Below are positions 13,705 through 20,118 of a DNA stretch of 22,566 bases, in pieces (the stretch's first letter is position 1; the number at the start of each line of letters is the position of its first letter). The notes beneath the pieces were generated by a model. The model had not been told where the DNA came from, searched no databases, and worked only from the letters and a program-made list of their open reading frames with translations. Position numbers and translations under genes: made by a program. The stretch is from DATBFX01 sp036558305 (GTDB lineage: Bacteria > Chloroflexota > Chloroflexia > Thermomicrobiales > UBA6265): the NCBI GenBank assembly GCA_036558305.1, contig DATBFX010000196.1, positions 1 through 22,566 of the forward strand. The letters are read 5' to 3'.

Positions 13705-14079
13705 TCATGCGCTGATTGACTTGCGGAGGCTGTGCATCAGGCTGATCATCAGTCTGCCTACCTCCCCGGATTGGTTCATGAGGCGGTCGAGCGAGGGTTC
13801 GTCGACGTAGCCCCGACGCCGTCCGAACTGGAGCAAGGTCTCGGTCTCGTTGAGCGATCCGTACGCGATCGACAGGTGGTGGAGGAACTCCTTGTTGCCG
13901 AACCGACCCTGTCCTTCGGCCACGTTCGCCGGGACCGACACCGCCGCGCGTCGGACTTGACTCGTCATCCCGAACTGCTCGTGGGAAGGCCACCGCTCGG
14001 TGGCGTCGTAGACGAGGTCCGCGAACTCCATCGCCCGGTGCCACAGCGTCAGCTTGTGGTAGTTCCGCTCCCACGCCAC
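13705..14079 (-). CDS. Four-helix bundle protein, 23S rRNA intervening-sequence protein family
   Basis: A 124-aa protein matching the IVP/S23 family (PF05635): LTLWHRAMEFADLVYDATERWP, then FGMTSQVRRAAVSVPANVAEGQGR with the diagnostic SQ-RRAAVS-PAN-AEG motif, then KEFLHHLSIAYGSLNETETLL and a C-terminal helix with GEVGRLMISLMHSL. Four amphipathic helices are predicted; members form pentameric bundles with a basic surface. In some bacteria the family is encoded inside insertions of 23S rRNA; the DGR accessory protein Avd shares the fold. No rRNA sequence surrounds it here. The GTG start has a strong AAGGAG about 6 nt upstream. It is enclosed by inverted octamer arrays. Its role is unknown; nucleic-acid binding is likely from the fold. 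Confidence 0.9.
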   Translation of the reverse strand: MAWERNYHKLTLWHRAMEFADLVYDATERWPSHEQFGMTSQVRRAAVSVPANVAEGQGRFGNKEFLHHLSIAYGSLNETETLLQFGRRRGYVDEPSLDRLMNQSGEVGRLMISLMHSLRKSISA

Positions 14080-14090
14080 CGCACTCCTTC

Positions 14091-14138
14091 CGTCTGCCGG
14101 TCTGTCCGTCTGTCCGTCTGTCCGTCTGTCCGTCTCTC
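14091..14138. repeat. CGTCTGTC octamer array, right arm (inverted)
   Basis: Three exact CGTCTGTC units (14107-14130) flanked by variants CGTCTGCC (14091-14098), GGTCTGTC (14099-14106) and CGTCTCTC (14131-14138). This is the reverse complement of the left array. It begins 11 nt upstream of the four-helix-bundle GTG and runs into the stop codon of the DJ-1 gene (14138-14140). Confidence 0.95.
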
Positions 14139-14779
14139 TAGCTCCCGATTACCGGCGCATACTTCCACTCGTACTCCATCCCGCGCGCGGTCTCGGCGGC
14201 GACGTCGTGGCCGCAAAGGCGGGCGACGACGTGGAGGGCCATGTCGATGCCTGCGGAGACGCCGGCAGAGGTGATGATGTGGCCTTCGTCGACGACGCGC
14301 TCGTCGGCGCGGACATCGATCGCCGGGTAGTGGTCGCGAAGCCAGTCGATGCTCGCCCAGTGGGTGGTGGCCCGTTTGCCGTCGAGGAGCCCATCGGCGG
14401 CGAGGAGGAAGGCGCCGGTGCAGACGCTCGTGGTGAGTGCCGTTAGCCGGTCCTGGGCGGCGATCCAGGCGAGGACGGCGGGATTGGAGAGTTCGCGACG
14501 GGTGCCGTAACCGCCGGGGACGACCAGGATGTCGAGCGGTGGGTGGTCGGCGATGGTGTGATGCGGTTGGACCAGCAAGCCGCCGCGGGCGTGGACGACG
14601 CGGTTCTCTTCGGCGATCGTCACGACCCGAAAGAGGCGTCGTTCGTCGCGGGGGTTGTCGCCGGGTGCCGAGGCCGAGGCGAAGACCTCGAACGGACCGC
14701 AGAAGTCGAGAACCTCGACCTCGTCGAAGATCAGGATGCCGACGGTGGTCGGTTGGACCGATGTCCCATTGTTCGCCAA
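14138..14779 (-). CDS. DJ-1/PfpI family protein, isonitrile hydratase-like
   Basis: A 213-aa protein of the class I glutamine-amidotransferase-like fold. The N terminus reads VGILIFDEVEVLDFCGPFEVFA as in InhA-like and GATase1-AraC proteins; the nucleophile elbow is TSVCTGAFLLA with C120, followed by LLDGKRATTHW and TSAGVSAGIDMALHVVARLCG. These features fit isocyanide hydratase-like members better than protease or glyoxalase ones, but related proteins act as regulators or have unknown roles. There is no AraC helix-turn-helix at the C terminus. The TTG start at 14779 is chosen because GAGAGGAG sits about 7 nt upstream; no better ATG or GTG is near. The stop codon directly abuts the right octamer array. 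Confidence 0.85.
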   Translation of the reverse strand: MANNGTSVQPTTVGILIFDEVEVLDFCGPFEVFASASAPGDNPRDERRLFRVVTIAEENRVVHARGGLLVQPHHTIADHPPLDILVVPGGYGTRRELSNPAVLAWIAAQDRLTALTTSVCTGAFLLAADGLLDGKRATTHWASIDWLRDHYPAIDVRADERVVDEGHIITSAGVSAGIDMALHVVARLCGHDVAAETARGMEYEWKYAPVIGS

Positions 14780-15199
14780 TCTGGTCTCCTCTCAGGCGAT
14801 GCGTCGTCCCATCGATCGGGTAAGGGTAACCCCTGTCAGAGGTCCGACTCGTCCGGGAGGCGCGATCGCGGCGCTGGACGCGAATGGAGCCGGACGAAGC
14901 TGTCGTCGGCCATCCCCACAGCATCAATCGCCCGGCCGGCTCACCCCCTTCACGTTCGTCGGTTGCCGCCGCGTTGGACGTCCTTCCTCAGCAACGGGCA
15001 CGCCCTTGCCGGGCTGCGTCCCGACGTCAGGATACGCGACCGGGTGCCGAAACGGTCGGCCGCGATACGGGGCGTCCGGAGGACGTGAGAATCTGTGCAC
15101 AACGCGGCACGGGAGTTGCGTGATATGGTCCGGCTCGGTTCGTGAATGGTTGGCGGCAGCCGCGCCGCGCGGTCCGGGATGGTGTGTAGGAAGTGAAGC
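14780..15199. other. Divergent intergenic region between DJ-1 gene and glgX
   Basis: 420 bases without a convincing gene. Open frames crossing it are shadows with Arg/Pro-rich composition. A TGATATGGT at 15121-15129 could be an extended -10 for glgX with a roughly 65-nt leader, but no -35 is seen. GACGTC occurs twice (14979 and 15022 areas) without clear meaning. Confidence 0.5.
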
Positions 15200-17347
15200 G
15201 TGGTCGAGATCGCAAACGTTGCCGAAACGGAACTCCAGCCCCTGCCCGGCGTCCCGTATCCCCTGGGCGCAACCTGGGACGGGGAGGGAACAAACTTCGC
15301 GATTTTCAGCGAGAACGCGACGGGGGTGACGCTGTGCCTCTACGACGAGGACGGTCGTGAGCGGTGCGCTCCGCTGACGGAAGTCACCGCGCACGTCTGG
15401 CACGGCTTTGTGCCGGGCATTGGACCGGGACAGCGGTATGGCTACCGCGTCGACGGTCCGTACGATCCGGAGCAGGGTGTTCGCTTCAACCCGAACAAGG
15501 TGCTGATCGATCCGTACGCGAAGGCGCTGGCCGGGACCGTCGATTGGGATCAGCCGGTCTTCGGGTATCCGCTCGGCGGCGAAGACGAGGATCTCGCCAT
15601 CGAGGAACGAGACGATGCGGCCGGGGTGCCGAAGGGTGTCGTCATCGACCCGGAGTTCGATTGGGAAGGTGACGAACTCCTGCGCATCCCGCTCAACCGG
15701 TCGATCATCTACGAGGTCCACGTCAAGGGCTTCACCGCCCGGCACCCCGGCGTGCCGGAGAAGCTGCGAGGGACCTACGCGGGGTTGTCGTCGCAACCGG
15801 CACTCGATCATCTGAAGCGTCTGGGTATCACGGCGGTCGAATTGCTGCCAAGCCACGCCTTCGTCGACGACAAGCACCTGCTCGACCGGGGCCTGCGCAA
15901 TTACTGGGGCTACAACACCCTCAACTTCTTCGCGCCGGAGGCACGTTACTCCAGTCAAGGCGACGACGGTGGGCAAGTCCGCGAGTTCAAGGAGATGGTC
16001 AAGGCACTCCACCGCGACGGCATCGAGGTCATCCTCGACGTCGTCTATAACCACACGGCCGAGGGGAACCACCTGGGACCGACGCTCTCCTTCCGCGGGA
16101 TCGACAATCCGACCTACTACCGCCTGGTGGCCGACGAACCGCGCTTCTACATGGACTACACCGGAACCGGCAACACCCTCAACGTGCCGCATCCGCAGGT
16201 GCTCCAATTGATCATGGACTCGTTGCGGTACTGGGTGCTGGAGATGCACGTCGATGGGTTCCGGTTCGATCTCGCCGCAGCGCTCGCGCGCGAGCTGCAC
16301 GAGGTCGACAAGCTGTCGGCGTTTTTCGACGTCATCCATCAGGACCCGATCCTCTCGCAGGTCAAACTGATCGCGGAACCGTGGGACATCGGCGAAGGGG
16401 GGTACCAGGTCGGCAACTTCCCGGTGCTGTGGGCCGAGTGGAACGGCAAGTACCGCGACACCGTCCGCAACTATTGGAAGGGCGGCGACGAGCGCGTTTC
16501 CGAGCTGGCGTTTCGCCTGACCGGCAGCAGCGACCTCTACCAGCACGACGGCCGTCGCCCCTACGCCAGCATCAACTTCGTGACCGCCCACGACGGGTTC
16601 ACCCTGCACGATCTCGTCAGCTACAACGACAAACACAACGAGGCGAACGGCGAAGAGAACCGCGACGGCCACGACGACAACCTCTCCTGGAACCACGGCG
16701 TCGAGGGGTCGACGGACGATCCCGACATCGTCGCCGCCCGCGAACAGACCAAGCGAAACCTGCTGGCAACGCTGTTCCTGTCGCAGGGCGTGCCGATGGT
16801 GAGCCACGGCGACGAGATCGGGCGGACGCAGCAGGGGAACAACAACGCCTATTGCCAGGACAACGAGATCAGTTGGCTCGATTGGAACCTGGACGAGCGC
16901 AAGGCGGCCTTCCTCGACTTCACCTGCCACCTGATCTCGCTGCGGCGCGAGCACCCGAACTTTCGCCGCCCGAAGTTTTTTCAGGACCGGGCGATCCGGG
17001 GAGCGGAGGAGCGCGACATCACCTGGTTGCGGCCGGACGGCGAGGAGATGACCGACGCCGAGTGGGGCGAGGATTGGGTCCGGGCCGTGGGGCTCTGTCT
17101 CGGCGGGGAGGCGCTGCCCGAGGTCGACGCGAACGGCGACCAGGTTACGGACGACACCTTCCTGGTCCTGCTCAACGGCCACCACCAACCGGTCCCGTTC
17201 ACCATCCCGCCAATCATGTCGTGCGAACGGTGGGAGGTTCTGCTCGACACGGCGAGCGATTCGGTACCGGGGCGACCGCGCCGAGTCCGGGTCGGGCGGC
17301 GGTACAAGGTGAAGGAGCGATCGCTGGTCCTGCTGCGCGGGCAATGA
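15200..17347 (+). CDS. glgX: Glycogen debranching enzyme, isoamylase type
   Basis: Hydrolyses alpha-1,6 branches of glycogen; GH13 subfamily 11 (GlgX/TreX); 715 aa, normal length. N-terminal CBM48-like domain (about 15-110, PYPLGATWDGEGTNFAIFSE, ...YRVDGPY). The GH13 barrel shows IIYEVHVKGFT, NYWGYNTLNFFAPEARY, VILDVVYNHTAEG, GFRFDLA with nucleophile D357, LIAEPWD with acid/base E393, and FVTAHDGFTLHDLV with D465. Then SHGDEIGRTQQGNNNAYCQDNEISWLDW, a GlgX hallmark, and a C-terminal beta domain with FLVLLNGHHQPVPF. The GTG start at 15200 has AGGAAGTGA upstream. No other glycogen or trehalose gene is next to it. The stop falls before a 385-base gap, so it seems monocistronic. Confidence 0.95.
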   Translation: MVEIANVAETELQPLPGVPYPLGATWDGEGTNFAIFSENATGVTLCLYDEDGRERCAPLTEVTAHVWHGFVPGIGPGQRYGYRVDGPYDPEQGVRFNPNKVLIDPYAKALAGTVDWDQPVFGYPLGGEDEDLAIEERDDAAGVPKGVVIDPEFDWEGDELLRIPLNRSIIYEVHVKGFTARHPGVPEKLRGTYAGLSSQPALDHLKRLGITAVELLPSHAFVDDKHLLDRGLRNYWGYNTLNFFAPEARYSSQGDDGGQVREFKEMVKALHRDGIEVILDVVYNHTAEGNHLGPTLSFRGIDNPTYYRLVADEPRFYMDYTGTGNTLNVPHPQVLQLIMDSLRYWVLEMHVDGFRFDLAAALARELHEVDKLSAFFDVIHQDPILSQVKLIAEPWDIGEGGYQVGNFPVLWAEWNGKYRDTVRNYWKGGDERVSELAFRLTGSSDLYQHDGRRPYASINFVTAHDGFTLHDLVSYNDKHNEANGEENRDGHDDNLSWNHGVEGSTDDPDIVAAREQTKRNLLATLFLSQGVPMVSHGDEIGRTQQGNNNAYCQDNEISWLDWNLDERKAAFLDFTCHLISLRREHPNFRRPKFFQDRAIRGAEERDITWLRPDGEEMTDAEWGEDWVRAVGLCLGGEALPEVDANGDQVTDDTFLVLLNGHHQPVPFTIPPIMSCERWEVLLDTASDSVPGRPRRVRVGRRYKVKERSLVLLRGQ

Positions 17348-17605
17348 GTCGGCAGACGGAAGGAAGCGCATCCATGTTATCCGCAAGTAGGGGCAAGCGG
17401 GCCAGGTTCGTGACGCGGGTGCACCGACGTCGATAGTCCTCTTGGTGCAACACAATGGCCCAGGAACTCGGATTGCCCAAATCCAGACCATCGGTCTATC
17501 CGACCTGTCGAATTGTCCCAGGCCACCTGGGCGCACGTGGCGACATAGGGGTATCCATCGTGCTCAGTTTGGTATACGATTGATCCGGGTAAGCATGGTA
17601 CCGTA
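17348..17605. other. Intergenic stretch after glgX
   Basis: No gene seen. The part around 17450-17600 is less GC-rich than its surroundings. CCCAGG-cca-CCTGGG (17517-17531) is a small hairpin that might help end glgX transcription but lacks a T tract. TGGTATACG (17570-17578) could be an extended -10 for the next gene; its -35 is poor. Confidence 0.45.
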
Positions 17606-17688
17606 GCCGCGAGTCGACGCACGCGATCCGAAGCCGGTGAGGGGCCAGCAGCCCCCGGCACAGGATTTGCCGCGGATCGACTCGCGGC
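17606..17688 (+). promoter_or_regulatory. Structured 5' leader (long-range stem with inner hairpin) before small gene
   Basis: GCCGCGAGTCGA (17606-17617) and TCGACTCGCGGC (17677-17688) are exact 12-bp complements. Inside them an imperfect hairpin can form: GCCG/CGGC (17633-17636, 17656-17659) and GGGGC/GCCCC (17641-17645, 17651-17655) with a 5-nt CAGCA loop. It ends 44 nt before the start codon of the small gene, so it may be a cis-regulatory RNA. It matches no riboswitch class that I recognise. Confidence 0.45.
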
Positions 17689-17732
17689 CCCGGCAGATCG
17701 CCCCGAACACGAGGACGAATGGAGGAACCGCC

Positions 17733-18098
17733 ATGGACACCGACGTCCGTGAGCAGGCCGTCGCTTCGACAGTCGACGCAACGATCGAGCATCACGTCGA
17801 TCTCCCGGTGCTGAAAGCGGGTTTGGAGCTGGAGACGGGCGGGGTCTACCTGGACCTGGCCCACCCGGTGCGGGGACCGTTCCGCGCGCTCGCCGGTCAG
17901 GTCGCCGGACACGGCAACCGCTACGTTGCCCAGCGCGACGTGTCGTGCGAGGTCTGGTGCCACCTGATCAAATCCGCCGCGGCCAGCGCGTTCGGCGGTC
18001 TGCACGAGGTCGATTGCTCCGATCTGGAACGCGCCAGCGAGGTCCTGCCCTGGCCGACGACGGAAACGGCGCAGCCGCAGGAGTTGGCCGCGCCGTAG
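17733..18098 (+). CDS. Hypothetical protein (121 aa)
   Basis: I do not recognise this protein. It begins with a polar stretch (MDTDVREQAVASTVDATIEHHVDLPVL), has a middle LELETGGVYLDLAHPVRGPFRALAGQ segment and a helix-like SCEVWCHLIKSAAASAFGG with C72 and C76 (CxxxC); a third Cys is C95. There is no signal peptide or membrane segment, so it is probably cytoplasmic. The ATG at 17733 has GGAGGA about 6 nt upstream, a strong ribosome site. It lies behind a structured leader and converges on the deacetylase-like gene across a large hairpin. The two close Cys residues may be redox or metal ligands, but this is only a possibility. Confidence 0.7.
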   Translation: MDTDVREQAVASTVDATIEHHVDLPVLKAGLELETGGVYLDLAHPVRGPFRALAGQVAGHGNRYVAQRDVSCEVWCHLIKSAAASAFGGLHEVDCSDLERASEVLPWPTTETAQPQELAAP

Positions 18099-18114
18099 GC
18101 GTGGGCATGAGGTT

Positions 18115-18191
18115 CGTAGGGGCGGACCGCCGTGTCCGCCCTCCCCGGATGCCGCTGACGACGAGGGCGGACACGGCTGTCCGCCCCTACG
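18115..18191. repeat. 28-bp near-perfect inverted repeat (REP-like hairpin) between convergent genes
   Basis: Arms 18115-18142 and 18164-18191 are reverse complements with one mismatch in 28 bp; the loop is 21 nt. The arm begins CGTAGGGGCGGAC, which recurs at 22423. The right arm contains the stop codon of the deacetylase-like gene. It is probably a dispersed palindromic repeat used as a bidirectional terminator. Confidence 0.85.
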
Positions 18192-19341
18192 ATTTCGTCT
18201 CACCCGACCAATGTTGCGCGTGGTGGGCAACGATTCGTGCCAAGGCGGCCTCGCCGCTCGGACCGATCGTCGTGTGCTCCGGCCGCGCGGCGATGTACTC
18301 CGCCGACATCGGTTCCGGCAGACCGGTGCGCCGCTCCGCCAGCGTCTCGACGATCGCATGCGTGCAGTACGGAGCGTACAACTCTGCATACCCTCCCTCC
18401 TGCAGGATGACGAGGCGACCGCCGGCGAACTCCTCGGCGAGATCGATCATGGCCTGGGTCATGGCACGATAGCCTTCGGTGGTGACCGACATCCGACCGA
18501 GTTGGTCGTTGATGCTGGCGTCCTGGCCGGCCGAGACGAGGACCAGATCGGGACGGAACTGGCGCGCGATCGGGAGGACGATCCGTTCGAAGGCAGCCTG
18601 GTAGATCGCGTCGCCGCTGCCGGCCGGGAGCGGCAGGTTGACGGTAAAGCCGGTGCCGGCGCCGGTGCCGACCTGATCGAGCTCGCCGAAACCGGGAGGG
18701 TAGAGGCGGTCCTGGTGCAGCGACACGAAGAGGACGCTGGGGTCGGCGTAGAAGGCGTCCTGGGTCCCATTGCCGTTGTGGACGTCCCAATCGACGATCA
18801 GGACGCGTTGGAAACCGTGCCGGCGCTGGGCGTGGCGGGCGGCGATGACGACGTTGTTGAAGATGCAGAAACCCATCCCCTTGTCGGTCATCGCGTGGTG
18901 ACCGGGCGGCCGGATGTTGGCGAAGACCCGACGAACTCGGCCGTCGGCAACCGCGTCGACTGCCGCCATGCCACCACCGGCGGCCAGGAGTGCGATTTCG
19001 TACGATTCCGGTGAGGCGGGGGCGCCCTCACCGGTCTCCCCACCGCCGGCGGCGCAGAGTTGGCGGACGAATTCGACGTACGCGGCCGTGTGGTAGGTCG
19101 TGACGTCCCGGACGGTCGCGGGATACGGCTCGATCCGGAGCAGCTCTTTGCCGAGACCGCTGAGATCGATCAGGTGCTTGGTCCGCATGACCAGGCGGTA
19201 ATTGGAGAGGTGGAGCGCCGGTTCGACGAACGGGTACGGGCGGTTGGTGCCCCAATGCACTTCGAGCCCGGTATTGTGTTGCAGGTAGCGATCGTCGTAG
19301 ACGAGACCCGCGAGGGTTTGGAGCGGGCTCCGGTCTGACAT
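18187..19341 (-). CDS. Class II histone deacetylase-like amidohydrolase
   Basis: Zinc-dependent deacetylase of the arginase/deacetylase fold, 384 aa. RPPGHHAMTDKGMGFCIFNN holds H148 and H149; VLIVDWDVHNGNGT holds metal ligands D186 and H188; SAGQDASINDQLGRM holds D274 as third ligand; LQEGGYAELY has the active-site Tyr. The N-terminal HNTGLEVHWG and the DQLGRMSVTTEGYRAMTQAM segment resemble bacterial HDAH-type class II enzymes. The usual SAGFDA reads SAGQDA here. The natural substrate is unknown: acetylpolyamines, acetylated small molecules or lysines are possible. The ATG at 19341 has GGGAG about 6 nt upstream. It is divergent from the sigma factor gene and convergent with the small gene at 17733. 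Confidence 0.9.
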   Translation of the reverse strand: MSDRSPLQTLAGLVYDDRYLQHNTGLEVHWGTNRPYPFVEPALHLSNYRLVMRTKHLIDLSGLGKELLRIEPYPATVRDVTTYHTAAYVEFVRQLCAAGGGETGEGAPASPESYEIALLAAGGGMAAVDAVADGRVRRVFANIRPPGHHAMTDKGMGFCIFNNVVIAARHAQRRHGFQRVLIVDWDVHNGNGTQDAFYADPSVLFVSLHQDRLYPPGFGELDQVGTGAGTGFTVNLPLPAGSGDAIYQAAFERIVLPIARQFRPDLVLVSAGQDASINDQLGRMSVTTEGYRAMTQAMIDLAEEFAGGRLVILQEGGYAELYAPYCTHAIVETLAERRTGLPEPMSAEYIAARPEHTTIGPSGEAALARIVAHHAQHWSGETKS

Positions 19342-19392
19342 CGTCGTCTCCCGAGGTTCTTGTCACTCACCGGTTGTGTCCGTGATGCCTCA

Positions 19393-19421
19393 ATGCTGCC
19401 GACGGATCGCGTCGCTGTCAA
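19393..19421 (-). promoter_or_regulatory. Candidate promoter of the deacetylase-like gene
   Basis: On the minus strand a perfect TTGACA (plus 19416-19421) is followed after 17 nt by CAGCAT (plus 19393-19398), a weak -10. The leader would be about 45 nt. Confidence 0.4.
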
Positions 19422-19497
19422 CCGGGGCTGTCCGTGACCCTGCCGCCGACCGCGGCGTTAATCCGGTTAGAGGCGAGACGAGGGCGAGGCAACGGCG

Positions 19498-20118
19498 GTG
19501 ATCGACTGGCTCCGAGCACAGCAACCGGTGGCGGCGGATGTGACCGCCGACGTGTCGGAGTCGGATGCCGACCTGATCGCGCGGGCGCGGGTCGACCGCG
19601 CCGCGTTCGGCGTGCTCTTCGATCGGCATGCCGAATCCGTCTATCGCTACTGCTACCGGCGGCTTGGCGATCGGAACGCCGCCGAGGACGCGACGAGTCA
19701 GGTGTTTACCAGGGCGATGCTGGCATTGCCCGGCTATCGCGAACGAAGAGGGAGTTCGTTCGTCGCGTGGCTGTTCGCGATCGCCCACAACGTCGCGACC
19801 GATGCGACGCGACGCGACCGCCGGCACGCGCCCCTCGATGCCGCCGCGGGCGAGATGGACACGGGTCCGACTGTGGAAGAGGCGGTGCTCGGTGCCGAGG
19901 AAGCGCGTTCGGTGCGCGCCCTCCTCTTGGCGCTGCCGCCCGATCAGCGCCGGGCGATGGAGTTGCGGCTGGCCGGGTTGACCGGACCGGAGATCGCCGA
20001 CGTGCTGGGTCGCAGCCACCGCGCCGTGAAGATGCTTCAGTTCCGGGCGATCGGCACCTTGCGTTCGCTCCTCGGTGTGCCATCCGCACGGACCAAATCG
20101 GAGGACGACCAGCCGTGA
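19498..20118 (+). CDS. ECF-type RNA polymerase sigma factor
   Basis: A 206-aa group 4 sigma factor that would redirect RNA polymerase to envelope- or stress-responsive promoters. Region 2 spans about 35-105 (AFGVLFDRHAESVYRYCYRRLGDRNAAEDATSQVFTRAML, then FVAWLFAIAHNVATDATRRDRR). Region 4 spans about 130-195 (LLALPPDQRRAMELRLAGLTGPEIADVLGRSHRAVKMLQFRAIGTLRSLL) with the helix-turn-helix. There is no extra C-terminal SnoaL-type domain. The GTG start at 19498 has GAGGC about 9 nt upstream. The stop overlaps the start of the next gene as GTGA, the usual arrangement with an anti-sigma factor. No clear auto-regulated promoter was identified upstream. Confidence 0.92.
   Translation: MIDWLRAQQPVAADVTADVSESDADLIARARVDRAAFGVLFDRHAESVYRYCYRRLGDRNAAEDATSQVFTRAMLALPGYRERRGSSFVAWLFAIAHNVATDATRRDRRHAPLDAAAGEMDTGPTVEEAVLGAEEARSVRALLLALPPDQRRAMELRLAGLTGPEIADVLGRSHRAVKMLQFRAIGTLRSLLGVPSARTKSEDDQP

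Larger units (their letters stand above)
13655..14136 (-). mobile_element. Candidate mobile cassette: four-helix-bundle gene between 37-bp inverted octamer repeats
   Basis: The left end (13655-13691) and right end (14100-14136) are perfect 37-bp reverse complements, built from GAGACG plus repeated GACAGACG. Between them lies a single gene of the 23S rRNA intervening-sequence-protein family. The unit of 482 bp sits exactly between the stop codons of two convergent genes. No transposase is present and no target duplication is evident, so mobility is inferred from structure. Confidence 0.55.

Noticed and set aside
13705..14079. Avd accessory protein of a diversity-generating retroelement
   Set aside because: The fold family is shared, but no reverse transcriptase, template repeat or variable repeat is in the window.
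13705..14079. A true intervening sequence within 23S rRNA
   Set aside because: Both flanks are protein genes; no rRNA sequence is present.
13655..14138. CRISPR-like arrays
   Set aside because: The octamers are directly contiguous with no spacers, and there are no cas genes.
14924..17536. 870-codon open frame on the minus strand across glgX
   Set aside because: It is antisense to glgX, which has complete catalytic motifs. The frame has no family motif and arises from high GC at the third codon position.
18211..19014. 267-codon plus-strand frame across the deacetylase-like gene
   Set aside because: It is opposite the motif-complete deacetylase-like gene and has no recognisable domain.
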